Shown here in pieces: positions 10,658 to 20,855 of a stretch of 64,000 nucleotides of DNA (position 1 is its first letter; every line of letters begins with the position of its first letter). The DNA comes from Ascarosepion bandense. Lineage: Eukaryota > Mollusca > Cephalopoda > Sepiida > Sepiidae. Where the stretch lies: NCBI GenBank assembly GCA_037127315.1, contig JBBBDQ010000445.1, positions 2,616,001 through 2,680,000 on the forward strand, written 5' to 3'. The position numbers were made by a program, and so were the translations under genes. Below the pieces are notes generated by a model that worked only from the letters and a program-made list of their open reading frames with translations, was not told the DNA's origin and did no database searches.

Positions 10658-10658
<1 letters not shown>
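10318..10658. mobile_element. PLE-type inverted-repeat unit with hammerhead-like motif
   Basis: The ends are inverted: AAGAATATTAATAAAAAG at 10322 and its complement near 10601, about 60 bp each. Downstream of the right arm is ACAGTATACGTGGATCATCA, shared with the 26995-27680 unit. The interior carries a hammerhead-like motif at 10507-10545. It resembles the inverted terminal repeats of Penelope-like elements; no coding is present. Confidence 0.55.
10507..10545 (+). ncRNA. Hammerhead-like motif, family ATAT
   Basis: CTGATGA (10507-10513), a stem II that can pair GACC with GGTC, GAAA (10531-10534), then the 4-base palindrome ATAT followed by A as a possible cleavage nucleotide. Core bases are intact; stem II carries a bulge. 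Sisters are at 27110-27160 (minus) and 27540-27590 (plus). Confidence 0.4.
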
Positions 10659-10739
<81 letters not shown>

Positions 10740-10740
10740 T
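10659..10740. repeat. (TA)n, (GA)n, (GATA)n microsatellite
   Basis: Compound simple repeat. Confidence 0.95.
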
Positions 10741-10766
10741 AGAAAATCTACAGGGTGCGATGAGTA

Positions 10767-10800
10767 AGCTGGGCTGGCCTAATAATTATGGCCAGTAGTG
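10767..10800. mobile_element. Isolated Tc1-type terminal repeat
   Basis: GGCCTAATAATTATGGCC followed by AGTAGTG, the same right end as at 10230-10256; no partner nearby. Confidence 0.55.
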
Positions 10801-10802
10801 TG

Positions 10803-10855
10803 TATATATATATATATATATATGTGTGTGTATGCTTTCTGTGTGTGTTTTATTG

Positions 10856-10912
<57 letters not shown>
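10803..10912. repeat. (TA)n arrays
   Basis: TA at 10803-10822 and 10859-10912 with a GT-rich spacer. Confidence 0.95.
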
Positions 10913-10915
<3 letters not shown>

Positions 10916-10989
10916 TTTTATTTATTTTTATAATGAATTTTCCCAGTTATTTATTCAGTTTTTTATGTTAAAATTAAATTCATCAAAGA

Positions 10990-11335
10990 AGGTACCGTAG
11001 TTTTTTCTTACCCAAGTACTTTCGATCTCCTCCATAATCATCCTCAGTGGTGAATGACAAGGACAAACTTATAGTATCTACAATAAAATCTTCATTTCGT
11101 TGTTTTCAAAAAATAGGTATGAACGAGCTTTGTTATAATTATTTTAAATTTTAAATATATCTGTTGTAACTATGGAAAGTTTTGCAAAACAAGCGTCACA
11201 GTATAAAGGAACTGAGCGGAAATTGGTAGAAAGCATTAAATGTTTGTTATATGCCCTTTTAGATCTATGAGGATGATCTTGGATAAGATCGAAAGTACTT
11301 GGGTAGAAAAATACATGTGAAAAACTACATCTTCC
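10990..11335. mobile_element. Inverted pair of hammerhead-like motifs, family AGTACT
   Basis: On the minus strand about 11000-11050: CTGAGGA, a weak stem II, GAAA, then the palindrome AGTACT. On the plus strand about 11264-11310: TGAGGA, a perfect stem II GATCTT-GGAT-AAGATC, GAAA and AGTACT. The plus copy has lost the first core base. Arrangement and spacing match other PLE-like terminal pairs here. The 210 bp between show no gene. Confidence 0.4.
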
Positions 11336-11597
11336 TTTTCTAAGTACAGGGTATCTTCAGAACGTGAGCGACCATAGCTCGATACAATTTCTTACCCTTT
11401 GTAGCAGAGGCGAGAAATGAGAGACAAGAAAGTGCTCGAGTAGAAAAGCTGATTACATTTAACTATTTGAACGCTAAAATGGTGGGACATAGATTCCCGT
11501 CTTGCGTAAATTCATGATGTCGGAGCATCAAGAAAATAAAACTCGTCAGAGCAGATTCCATGAAATTATTTGAAGAAAAAACACAGGAAAGCCACGT
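11336..11597. other. Unassigned sequence
   Basis: No gene or repeat recognised. Confidence 0.4.
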
Positions 11598-12891
11598 AAC
11601 TGTCATATATGGTCAGGCGCCCCCGCTGTTCATCTCAGTGTTTTCGACAGGCTCCAAAGGAGAATCAGTAATGTGATAGGTACCGACTTGGTGGCTCGAC
11701 TCCAGCCACTTTCTCACCGACGGGATGTGGCTGACTGCTTTCTATCCTATAAATACTTCCATGGCTTCTGCTCCGACGAACTTAAGTCACTGGTGCCCCT
11801 GCCACATGAGTTTACTCGTGCAACCAGACTGGCAACTGGGTCCCACCCATTCACAGTTAGATCAACCAAATGCAGCCTACAAGTCTACTCCTGCAGCTTC
11901 TTTTCTCGCACTTCCCGCCTGTGAAACTCTCTTCCATATTCTTGCTTTCCTGACGGATACAACTCCCAGGAATTTAAATGCAATGTTAATACCCATCTCT
12001 TAACTACTTGATTCTAGTTCTTTCTACATCACCCTGTATATCTTTTCCTTTCTCTCTACCTTTGCAACTGTCATCACACCTGTATTCCCATCCTTCTCTT
12101 TCTCTCTTCACTAACACACCTCGTCTATTGAACAGGTGAACAGGCTCATCCCTTGTTCCCTGCTTAGGATGTGGTTTCCGGCTTTCTCTTCTCCACTCTT
12201 TTCACACTTTTATTTATTTATTTATTTTTCCTCAATTGGAGTAGATAGACTAAACTATCACCCGGTTTATACTCCACCCACGTCTATTGAACAGGTGAAG
12301 AGGCTCATCCCTTGTTCCCTATTTAGGATGTGGTTTCCGGCTTTCTCTTCTCCACTCTTTTCACACTTTTATTTATTTATTTATTTTTCCTCAATTGGAG
12401 TAGATAGACTAAACTATCACCCGGTTTATACTCCACCCACGTCTATTGAACAGGTGAAGAGGCTCATCCCTTGTTCCCTATTTAGGATGTGGTTTCCGGC
12501 TTTCTCTTCTCCACTCTTTTCACACTTTTATTTATTTATTTATTTTTCCTCAATTGGAGTAGATAGACTAAACTATCACCCGGTTCATACTCCACCCACG
12601 ACTATTGAACAGGTGAAGAGGCTCATCCCTTGTTCCCTATTTAGGATGTGGTTTCCGGCTTTCTCTTTTCCAATCTTTTCACTTAGTTTTTTTTTTTTAA
12701 ATTAGAGTAGATAGATCTATTTATCGCCCGGTTCACACTCCACCCACGCCTATTGAACAGGTGAAGAGACTCATCCCTTGTTCCCTGCTTAGGATGTGGT
12801 TTACGGCTTACTCTTTTCCAATCTTTTCACTCTTACGTAGCCCCATGCGCTTCAGTGGTGTTAGCGCCTTGCTCGGGGTGATAAGATTAAA
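11598..12891 (+). mobile_element. LINE-A (jockey/CR1-like), 5'-truncated, C-terminus plus 3' UTR
   Basis: 11598-12010 encodes the C-terminal tail of the reverse transcriptase ORF: DRLQRRISN, IGTDLVARLQPLSHRRD, YKYFHGFCSDELKSL, RATRLATGSHPFTV and YSCSFFSRTSRL. A TGA replaces the Trp codon before NSLPYSCFPDGYN, so it is broken. The 3' UTR of about 880 bp has about five tandem units of 145-150 bp, each with ATTGAACAGGTGAAGAGGC and GATGTGGTTTCCGGC; the 189-codon ORF across them is a repeat artefact. The copy ends with the conserved TTGCTCGGGGTGATAAGATT and an A-rich tail. Confidence 0.8.
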
Positions 12892-12904
12892 AAAACAAAA
12901 AAAC

Positions 12905-13018
12905 TGGTTCCTCTTTGTCTTTCCTCTCCTCCTATCTAATCTTTTTCTCTTATGTGCCCCTTGCGCATCAGTGGCGGTACCGCCTTGCTTGGGGTGAAAC
13001 GATTAAAAAAAAACAAAA
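12905..13018 (+). mobile_element. LINE-A 3' end fragment
   Basis: A second LINE terminus, GCTTGGGGTGAAACGATT plus A-rich tail, directly behind the first; only about 110 bp long. Confidence 0.65.
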
Positions 13019-13262
13019 AACTTCATTGTCGCGTTTTATTTATTTTTATAATATATTCAGTGACGTTTAGATAACACTTTTTTACATTTTAAACATTATA
13101 ACTTTTTGTCCAATCTTATTTTGCATTTCAATAAAAGTCTTCATGTTAATTTCTTGAAATACTAGAGATGCATTCTGTTTCCATTTTCTTTTATTAGGTA
13201 GCATAGAAATAAAAAAAAAATAACAATTAATAATAATTTAAATTGAAATTTAAGAAATATAG
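13019..13262. other. AT-rich sequence before the exon-like ORF
   Basis: No gene seen. The last bases, TTTAAGAAATATAG, could serve as a splice acceptor for the following ORF. Confidence 0.3.
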
Positions 13263-13502
13263 GTGAAAGTTTACTTGACAACCGCAAATAATAACTATTG
13301 GAAAGTATCCGAAAAAAATACCACGACAACGGAAGATAATTTTGTCGTTCATTGTAGAAAAGATGGAAGAAAATGTGTCATAAAAATAAAACCTGTGAGA
13401 GACGCCATCTTTGTATCTTTTCGTTTTTATAATCTCGTTGAGGGCGAGAATATCACGAATATCGTGATGTCGGACGGACACGTCCTAGTAATACGAAGTT
13501 GA
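13263..13502 (+). CDS. Unrecognised exon-like ORF, 79 codons
   Basis: The translation (start KVYLTTANNNYWKV, middle NFVVHCRKDGRKCVIKIK, end MSDGHVLVIRS then TGA) has mixed composition, alternating hydrophobic and charged residues and no low-complexity tract. That makes it unlike the other short ORFs here. The upstream ATATAG could be an acceptor, so this may be a last exon rather than a complete gene. The pattern suggests a beta-rich fold, but I do not recognise a family. No clear poly(A) signal follows closely. It may equally be chance. Confidence 0.3.
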   Translation: MKVYLTTANNNYWKVSEKNTTTTEDNFVVHCRKDGRKCVIKIKPVRDAIFVSFRFYNLVEGENITNIVMSDGHVLVIRS

Positions 13503-13831
13503 ATTCATCAAATAATGCTTTCATTTGTTCGATCTGTTTATTTATTCTGTTGTTTAGTTGTTCATATCTTGTTCCACGCAAGGATGGCCAGTATCAATTC
13601 CGGGTTCCCGTCAGCCTAACATGAAAACAACTTTTGTCGTGATATATAAAGCATCGCAATAGTCTCAGCCATTCTGTATATGTACAAATATTACGGGGGA
13701 GAAAAAGGTAGGCATATAAATACAGTTTTAAATTTTATATCTTAAAGCGTTCTCCCTAAAAATTCTGCCCGAAGTTTATCAAAGCGGGACTTAAATTCAC
13801 AAACATAAATTTGCGAGAGTGGTCGATGAAA

Positions 13832-13832
<1 letters not shown>
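13503..13832. other. Unassigned sequence
   Basis: No gene or strong repeat recognised. Confidence 0.4.

Positions 13833-13834
<2 letters not shown>

Positions 13835-13887
<53 letters not shown>
13835..13887. repeat. (CA)n microsatellite
   Basis: Pure CA array. Confidence 0.95.
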
Positions 13888-13890
<3 letters not shown>

Positions 13891-14120
13891 TTTACTTGCT
13901 TTTGTTTTACGGTTTATCAACCGTTTTGGTATTATTTAAAACCGAAAAAAAAAAAATCCGGATTGTAGAAAAAAGCCGGTATGCCCAATCGAATTACTAA
14001 CAGGGTTGGGTGTTGCTTAACCTCGGTGAGTTTTCAGCGCGACTTGGCTGCATACGAGAATTCTAGATTGAGTTGGTTGATTTTGTTCACAATGGGGAAT
14101 TATATTTCAATCATCCTATA
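13888..14120. other. Unassigned sequence with a SINE-tail-like piece
   Basis: 13905-13960 (TTACGGTTTATCAACCG) loosely matches 41950-42005. Nothing else recognised. Confidence 0.3.
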
Positions 14121-14997
14121 CAGTACCGTGCAAAAGTATTAGGACAAGAACTATTTCATCTTTTATAAAGCATATTGACAGAAAATAAACAATTTAATTA
14201 ATTTTATTTGATTTACTCAACAAATGCTTTCACAAGAAATAAATACTTGTTACAAAATAAATTTAATATTTACTATAATAGCCTTTTGTTTTGATCACAG
14301 CCTTTATTCTGTCAGGCATTGGCATTACAAGCTTCTTCAATGTATCTAATGGTATCTACTGCCAAGCAGCTTGTATTTGTTCCCAAAGTGAAGTAACATT
14401 AGATTTGTCAATTTTTTTATCCGAAATATCCCATTGATGTTCAATAAAGTAATTTCAAAATAACTTGTTTAATAGAACATAGGAAAAATTAAATATAACT
14501 TCTTTTTAATACATTTCTTTTCCACCTAGTTTTAAATAATCAACTCACAGTGAAACAGATAATATGTAACCGTAATTTCTACTCCAACAGCTTCTTTTCT
14601 CGCGCTTCCTGCCTGTGGAATTCCCTTCCACATGACTGCTTCCCCGACGGCTACAATCTCCAGGAGTTTAAATGTAAGGTCAATAGACACCTCCTAACAC
14701 ACTAACTTGCATCTATTCTCTCAAACACTCTCACCATCTAACCAACCCTCATTCTTGGTACCCTTACCCATCTATCACCCTCCTTCTGACACTTCCTATA
14801 TCTAACCATCCTTTTCCCATCACTTCCCCGACCCTATGTAACCCCCTGCGCAACAGTGGCAGTTGAATGCCTTGCTCGGGGTGAAATGATTAAAAAAAAA
14901 TCAGAAATTTACCTGGCTTTTCACACTGTATTTGAATTTCAGTGAGGTTTTTAGGAAAATCATCCCTGTCCAAAAACTTTTGCACACTAACGTACTG
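14121..14997 (-). mobile_element. Tc1-like element, internally deleted, split by a LINE tail
   Basis: The terminal inverted repeats are CAGTACCGTGCAAAAGTATT at 14121 and the complement of ACTTTTGCACACTAACGTAC at the right (to 14997). The left end follows a TA. The minus strand at about 14255-14450 encodes the C-terminus of a Tc1-type transposase: SNVTSLWEQIQAAW, then IPLDTLKKLV, then MPDRIKAVIKTKGYYS. The catalytic DDE region is missing, and a LINE-A 3' end occupies 14576-14901. It cannot move by itself. Confidence 0.75.
14576..14901 (+). mobile_element. LINE-A 3' end inserted in the Tc1 element
   Basis: Starts in the C-terminal coding (SNSFFSRASCLWNSLP, then DGYNLQEFKCKVNRHLL) and ends with CTTGCTCGGGGTGAAATGATT plus poly-A. 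A short 5'-truncated insertion; its position shows it is younger than the Tc1 element. Confidence 0.75.
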
Positions 14998-15002
14998 CAG
15001 AC

Positions 15003-15005
<3 letters not shown>

Positions 15006-15065
<60 letters not shown>
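15006..15065. repeat. (TA)n microsatellite
   Basis: Pure TA array. Confidence 0.95.
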
Positions 15066-15067
<2 letters not shown>

Positions 15068-15580
15068 CTTATTTATAAATGGAACTTTGTGTGTGTGTGT
15101 GTGTGTGTCTCTGTGTGTGTCTCTGTGTGTGTATCCGTTACCTATAGACTCCGAAACGGCTGAACCGATTTTCTTGAAAATTTACACAGTTGTACTATAA
15201 GCGTCTGCGAGTGTTCTTAGCTAGGTTTTGTGTTTGAGGTACCCCTTATAAATATCGAAAATCGATAATCGAAAAAATCGGGTTATAGAAGAAGTGGTCC
15301 GATTTTAATCAAATTTGATACACTCATAGACAAAGACATAAGAAACGATATTCAGAAGTTTCAAGGTTGCAGTTCTTACAATAGTGCAGAAAATCGATAA
15401 TACACATATATGTTTGTGTGTGTCTGTTTATCTGTCTATGTCCTTCTAACAAATCCACAATTTTTATCCGATTCTCACCAAACTTCACACAAATGTTCTT
15501 TAGGCTGAGTCTGAGCTCTAGGACCATGGATTAGTTTTAAAGCTTTCATTACACCCGAGCAACGCCGGGCTATACTGCTA

Positions 15581-15581
<1 letters not shown>
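15064..15581 (+). mobile_element. Helitron-like element, internally deleted
   Basis: 5' part CTTATTTATAAATGGAAC, GT-rich stretch, CCGAAACGGCTGAACCGATT, then the body with a shortened middle. The 3' end is the hairpin CCCGAGCAACGCCGGG followed by CTATACTGCTAG. CTAG ends at 15581 and is followed by T, as expected for insertion between A and T. Confidence 0.7.

Positions 15582-15641
<60 letters not shown>
15582..15641. repeat. (TA)n microsatellite
   Basis: Pure TA array starting at the Helitron 3' end. Confidence 0.95.
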
Positions 15642-15645
<4 letters not shown>

Positions 15646-17067
15646 GGTGTTTGGACAGCAAACTTTCTTTTACACATCTTTCCTTAAATATGTCAGAGAA
15701 CGAGAATTTTATTCATTTCTTATTTAGTGTTTCCAGCTTTCATACATTTTGTCATTTTGGTGGGAAAGAGCGAACACAAAACTGTCCACATCGTCCAAGC
15801 GCTTTTAGCTACTTCTCTAGCCATTTTGTGTTTGGTGGTGTGAGTTTATTTTCATGTTTTTACTGTGTTAGATGTGTAATTTGTGAATTATAACTGGAGT
15901 GTCACTTTCGAGCAATTCTGTGTTGGGTATGGTTAAAATTTGAGTGGGCAACTTCTATTTTTAAGACTTTCAGCACTCGGTTACTATTTATAAGCAACGA
16001 AAGGCAGGGGAGAGCCTTTTGATGCACAAGACCTCTATTTTAACGAGGTGTTTTCGGAAATTTGATTTACAAAGAACTAGTGCTTTCAACAAGTATCTTT
16101 CTTAAGGGTTATGGTTGATAGTTGCTTTTTTTAAAATTTTGTTCTGATAAGTAACATTTGAGGTGTCTGTTCAAGGAGATGTCCGATATAGGTAATTGAT
16201 TTAGAAACACAGTCTTGTACTAGGCAGTAAAATTGAGACACTAGATTAGTCATCGACAGTTTAATTTTGATTGGTTTATTTTGATTATAAACTCCAAGCT
16301 TTGCAGTTTTCCATTTTCTGTAATATATTTTTAGTTTTATACATTTTCTCGGGAGTTACAGCAGAGATATAATGTTTAATGATTTTTCGTATAGCGAATT
16401 TGTCCCGCTTATAATTATCGTGCATGGAAATTCACGGATAATTAAGAAAATGAATCTTTGGAAAGCCATGATCCTGATGAAATGGCATGGCATTAAAAAT
16501 GGTTTTCGCCTCGAATTTTTCCTGCAAGTAATAATAACTTTGTTAGAAAATTCACTCCTTTTGAGAATCTTCGTTTTTTAAAGCCAAAGTAAATGACAGT
16601 AATATATTTGGTTTAGAAGAGGAATTTCAATTTTTATCGCGGGAATGTGACAGTTGCAGACGACCGATAAAAAAAAAAACAAAAAAAAAAAAACAAAAAA
16701 AAACAGAACCATAAAATATAAAAAGTAAATAAATTGAACGAAATATAAATGAGAGATTAAAAATTGATTGCCAATCAATCTCGTCTAAATTTTAAATGTT
16801 GGCAACAATGGAGTTGAAGGAAGAAGAGAGAAATTAAGAAAATGAGAGTAAAAAGTAGAGATGACATGTCGCTCGAAGCAGGTTGCTGAATAATGACCGC
16901 TCATGAAGTCAGAGAATATGTGAATAAAAATAAAATCAAACACGCAATATAAAAAGGCAGATACATTTTTAGATGCCAATGGAAAAAGAAAAATGACACG
17001 GTAGAATGGAGAAGTAAGAATGAATATTTAAAAAAAACCCAAAATGAAAATTTAGCAATAATAATAA
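15642..17067. other. 1.4 kb without recognised elements
   Basis: Mixed composition with an A-rich patch near 16668-16705. Short ORFs on both strands show no family motifs. One of the few stretches without an evident repeat; it may be older intergenic or intronic DNA. Confidence 0.4.
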
Positions 17068-17091
17068 TCTAAACTTATTTATAACTGGAAC

Positions 17092-17131
<40 letters not shown>

Positions 17132-17785
17132 CGTTACCTATAGACCCCGAAACGGCTGAACCGATTTTCTTGAAAATTTACACAGTTGTACTATAAGCAT
17201 CTGCGACTGTTCTTAGCTCGGTTTTGTGTCGAGGAACCCCCAATAAATATCGAAAAAAGTTGGGTTATAGAAGAAGTGGTTCGATTTTAATCAAATTTCA
17301 TACATTCATAGGCAAAGACATAAGAAACGATATTCAGAAGTTTCAAGGTTGCAGTTCTTACAATAGTGCAGAAAATCGATAATATATATAAGGCAAGATG
17401 TTTGTGTGTGTGTCTGTTTATCTGCTTGTATGTCTGGTATGTCTGTATTTTTCAGCCCTTTTATTTTAGTTTTTTCTTCGGGTTTGGCTCTAAGTGGGTA
17501 TAATTGTAGTTCTTAGTCTCAGCCATGATACCATTTACTCAGAGGACTTATTTAGCCTTCACAATTCAGTTTACGACGAAAAAAACTTATTTGATATCGA
17601 TAGCAGGAAATGAAAATTTGACTTACATCCATTCATTTTTCGTTCAGTCTACGGTTTCGCTTTAACTGGAAACAACTATTGCTTTTTAGTCTTTCTTGCC
17701 AACGTCCAAAGAGTCTGAACTCCAGGACCATGGATTAGTTTTAAAGCTTTCATTACACCCAAGCAACGCCGGGCTATACTGCTAG
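17068..17785 (+). mobile_element. Helitron-like element, full-length non-autonomous
   Basis: Best copy of the family. It begins TCTAAACTTATTTATAA directly after an A and ends CTAG directly before a T, so it sits in an AT target. Ten bases before CTAG is a GC-rich hairpin: CCCG-GC pairing with GC-CGGG around a bulged A and an AAC loop. Length is 718 bp. It has no terminal inverted repeat, no target duplication and no Rep/helicase coding. All are Helitron hallmarks. Confidence 0.75.
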
Positions 17786-17884
17786 TAATAATAGTAATAA
17801 TAATGATGATACAAGAAATATATGTTCTCACATTTTATCTCCCGGTTATGATATTCTATATGTTGCGAACTCTCGGTAGATGAC

Positions 17885-18277
17885 TGTCAGTATATATTTA
17901 AATGCAATGTCAACTCCCATCTCTTATACACTTGATTCCAGTTTTTTTTTTCTACATCATTAAATTCCTGGAGGTTGTAGCCGTCAGGAAAGCAAGTGTA
18001 TGGAAGGGAGTTCCACAGGTGGGAAGTGCGGGAAAAGAAGCTGGTGGAGTAGAATTATCGGCTGCATTTGGTTGATCTAACTGTAAAAGGGGTGGGACCT
18101 TGTTGCCAGTCTGGTAGCACGAGGAAATTCTAGTGGCAGGTGCACCGGTGACTTAAGTTTGCTGGAGTAGAAACCATGAAAATATTTGTAGAATAGACAA
18201 AGGGAAGCCACATCCCGCCGGTGAGAAAGTGACTGTATCCGAGCTGCCAAGTCAAGACCTATAACATTACAGATTCT
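17885..18277. mobile_element. LINE-A C-terminal fragments, tail to tail
   Basis: 17963-18277 on the minus strand encodes the LINE-A C-terminal tail, with GTGGAACTCCCTTCC, CGGCTACAACC and related blocks, in damaged frames. 17890-17962 carries the last coding codons in the opposite orientation (AAATGCAATGTCAACTCCCA). The two 3' ends face each other, suggesting inversion during insertion or two events. Confidence 0.65.
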
Positions 18278-18299
18278 TCTTTTTTCCCTCGTCAGAATC

Positions 18300-18530
18300 C
18301 ATCTTATACATTTTTATCTTCATTCGGCTACGAAACTCAGCACTGAGTACATTGCACAATGCTAATAATCTTTGAAGAGTGAACGGACTAGTTCGTCTAC
18401 GAAACTGTGGAATGAGTACATTGCACAATCCTGATACTCTGCGAAGTGTGAACGGACGGGTTCCAATACAAACTCTGGAGTGAGTACATTGCACAATGCT
18501 GATAATCTCTGAAGAGTGAACGGACTGGTT
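18300..18530. repeat. 69-bp minisatellite, about three units
   Basis: Same unit as 7990-8610. It leads into duplicated block copy 2. Confidence 0.8.
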
Positions 18531-20071
18531 CGTCTATGTAACTATGAAATAAGAATGCTGAAAATAACATCAATCAACTATGTGAGAAAATTTTTCTCAT
18601 GTTAAGTCTATATATATATAAACATATATTTTTATTTGAAAACGAGTTTCAAATATATAATTCAATATAATTGTATTGAACGCTTTTTATTACAACTGTA
18701 TACTGGTTTAATTTAATTGTAACCAAAACTTAACTAAATACACATACACTACCGGCCATAATTATTAGGCTACTCCAGTGTTTTAAAAATCATGATGTAT
18801 TTCATACTATTTTTTACTAGTTGTTGACAATTGAATAATTGTAAATGAAAATAGAATGGTTCTTTTGTTAATACTGCAAAATAATATGTGCATCAAATGA
18901 ATTTATAAATATTTAATAATTACCTATATTACAGTTTCATCAATGAAAGAATGAAGAAAATTTAGGGCGATTCGGACGAGTTCATCTTTGCTTCCTTGAT
19001 TTGTAAAATTTTGCGAATTAATATAAACCAATGAACAATTCTATTTTCATTTAGAATTATCCACTTGGCAATAAATACTAAAACAGTATGAATGTGGATG
19101 TATTTAGATGTGCGTTGTGGTACAGTGGACATCGACTCGGAACGACAAATCGAGGAGTCGAGTTCGAATTCCAGTTGAATTACTCGAATTTACTTACGCA
19201 TAAATACCCTTGAGAAAGGTATTAATCCGTTTCTTCCCTCCAGTTATGGGTTGAATAATAGGATAGATTGGGTTCTATAGCCTTGGTTGGCAACCAGTCT
19301 ACTGCAGAAAGCAATGGCAACCTATTGCGGGATAATCTTCTGCCCAGTCAGTCATGTCTCTTTTCAGACGTGATCGCCCAAAGCGTGTATCACTTATCTG
19401 GCTGATTTAGAGATTCATGACGACATCTAAAGAATGAATCTGCAATGTTATCCATCCTGATCGTTCATTTCGGCTCCAGTCGCTTTAGCTCCCTGTAGTT
19501 TATCTTTGCCTTTTCTATAAATATTTTCATGGTAATTGTTCTGGAGGGCCTTCCTTATTCGTACCTATACTTGATGAACTTGATGAACGTAACGTGTGCG
19601 TTGTGGCGGAATGGATATCAGCTCCGAATGTAGTAAAACTAACTCCGTCATTAGTCAACAAATTAAAATGTATCTTAATATACTTAACAATACCTCTAAC
19701 AATATAGATAATATTAATAATTATAGTGTACGTCAAAGTAAACATAACATTATTAACTTATAGTACAACAACCAAGTGCATAATAATTACAAACAAGATG
19801 AAACAACACTCAAAAACATAATACGTAGAAATGTTAAACCAATAAATACTAATAATCAAATTAAGCTCATCATATATTATAAAAAATTGAAAACTATTGA
19901 CCTCATAGTCTCTAATAATCCCTCAACCACAAAACTAAATCCTCTACAGAAACTAATGTAGTGTATCAATTTACACGCCCCTTCAGAGATTATATCTCTG
20001 GTACTAATAATAAACCCACTACATATAATGGTTTTACTACAACCACTCTCTCCCGCAGACTTACCTGTCAC
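18475..20071. repeat. 1.6-kb direct duplication, copy 2
   Basis: Counterpart of 8540-10141. Contains the Tc1-type left end (CACTACCGGCCATAATTATT at 18747), a SINE-1 at 19108-19408, a SINE head at 19594-19628 and the PLE segment. After 20071 the sequence departs from copy 1: here the PLE continues, while copy 1 meets a Tc1-type right end. Confidence 0.9.
19108..19408 (+). mobile_element. SINE-1 within duplicated block
   Basis: Twin of 9178-9478, with box A and box B intact and only a handful of differences. Confidence 0.85.
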
Positions 20072-20290
20072 GTTTCTGATCAGAGTTCAATTAAATAACA
20101 TTTCTTAGAAAAACATAGCCATGTAGGTAATATCAGACAGATTTTAGTCAAAAATACAATAATACTCACTCATACACACAGTAAAAAGAACCTTCATATA
20201 CTAGAGGCCATCTAAATTAAATCAAAACAACCTAGACGTAATAAAATCACATTGAACTCTAGTCATAACACATTACATTGCATTTAGGTA
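19776..20290 (+). pseudogene. Penelope-like element, linker plus GIY-YIG endonuclease
   Basis: Begins as in the 9846 copy (KNIIRRNVKPIN), then in the next frame VVYQFTRPFRDYIS, TTYNGFTTTTLSRRLTC and HVSDQSSIK. It continues with GNIRQILVKNTIILTH and NLHILEA, then SSHNTLHCI. This is the GIY-YIG endonuclease module that ends Penelope-like ORFs; YNG replaces YIG, and stops and frame shifts interrupt it. About 190 bp downstream lies a hammerhead-like motif with the PLE N-terminal ORF, matching the element-then-terminal-repeat order. Confidence 0.65.
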
Positions 20291-20464
20291 TATGGTTCTG
20301 TTAACATTTCGAGCTCTCACGCGGTGTGACGTCATAGAAACACATTACAAATTTACGAACTGCGTCTGCTATTTGTTAACTGTTATTGTTGATTAGCAAA
20401 GCTTTATGTCAACACAAGATAAAAAATCATCTTTGATGGTGGTTGTTTTTATGTTAACGTCACT

Positions 20465-20515
20465 GTAACTTCTCTGAAGATGGCTCATGTGAGCCGAAAG
20501 CTTAGAAGCAACATA
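20465..20515 (+). ncRNA. Hammerhead-like motif overlapping a PLE start codon
   Basis: CTGAAGA (20474-20480), stem II GGCTCA/TGAGCC with a two-base loop, GAAA (20496-20499), then AGCT as palindromic stem III followed by U. The core matches the hammerhead consensus. The same bases encode the first codons (MAHVSRKL) of the PLE N-terminal ORF, with ATG at 20480. Flanking stem I pairing is not obvious. Confidence 0.5.
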
Positions 20516-20660
20516 ATAAAAAATATCCAAATGTTGGAGAATTTTTGTCTTTATTTTCACCTGAAATCAAAGCGAAAATACGATATTTAGAACGGTTCAT
20601 GATTAAACATAATAGACATTCATTGTCTCTTATATTTAACAGTATATGTTTAGATAATTG

Positions 20661-20668
<8 letters not shown>
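20480..20668 (+). pseudogene. PLE N-terminal coding fragment
   Basis: Reads MAHVSRKLRS, FLSLFSPEIKAKIRYLER and KHNRHSLSLIFNSICL, then runs into TA repeat. The same peptide recurs at 29613, 45960-46138, 46310-46500, 61516-61700, 61903-62110, 62441-62607 and 62683-62812. It resembles the region before the reverse transcriptase in Penelope-like ORFs; the assignment rests on linkage to GIY-YIG and RT pieces. Confidence 0.5.
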
Positions 20669-20702
<34 letters not shown>

Positions 20703-20809
20703 CGTGCTATATTTATAGGATAAAGTGCTCAATATCACAGATAGAACGTATAGAACATTCAGAGGCGACAGACTGTTTTATGCTAGGCACAATCATCAGG
20801 CTTCAATGT

Positions 20810-20850
<41 letters not shown>
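20667..20850. repeat. (TA)n arrays around a hammerhead-like motif
   Basis: TA at 20667-20699 and 20816-20850. Between them on the minus strand (about 20760-20802) is CTGATGA, stem TTGTGC/GCATAA, then AAAA where GAAA is expected, then ACAG-T-CTGT and C. This is a decayed relative of the motif at 48562-48610. Confidence 0.5.
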
Positions 20851-20853
<3 letters not shown>

Positions 20854-20855
20854 TA

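Noticed and set aside
12136..12705. 189-codon repetitive ORF
   Set aside because: It covers the non-coding 150-bp tandem units of the LINE-A 3' UTR; the same units elsewhere are not open.
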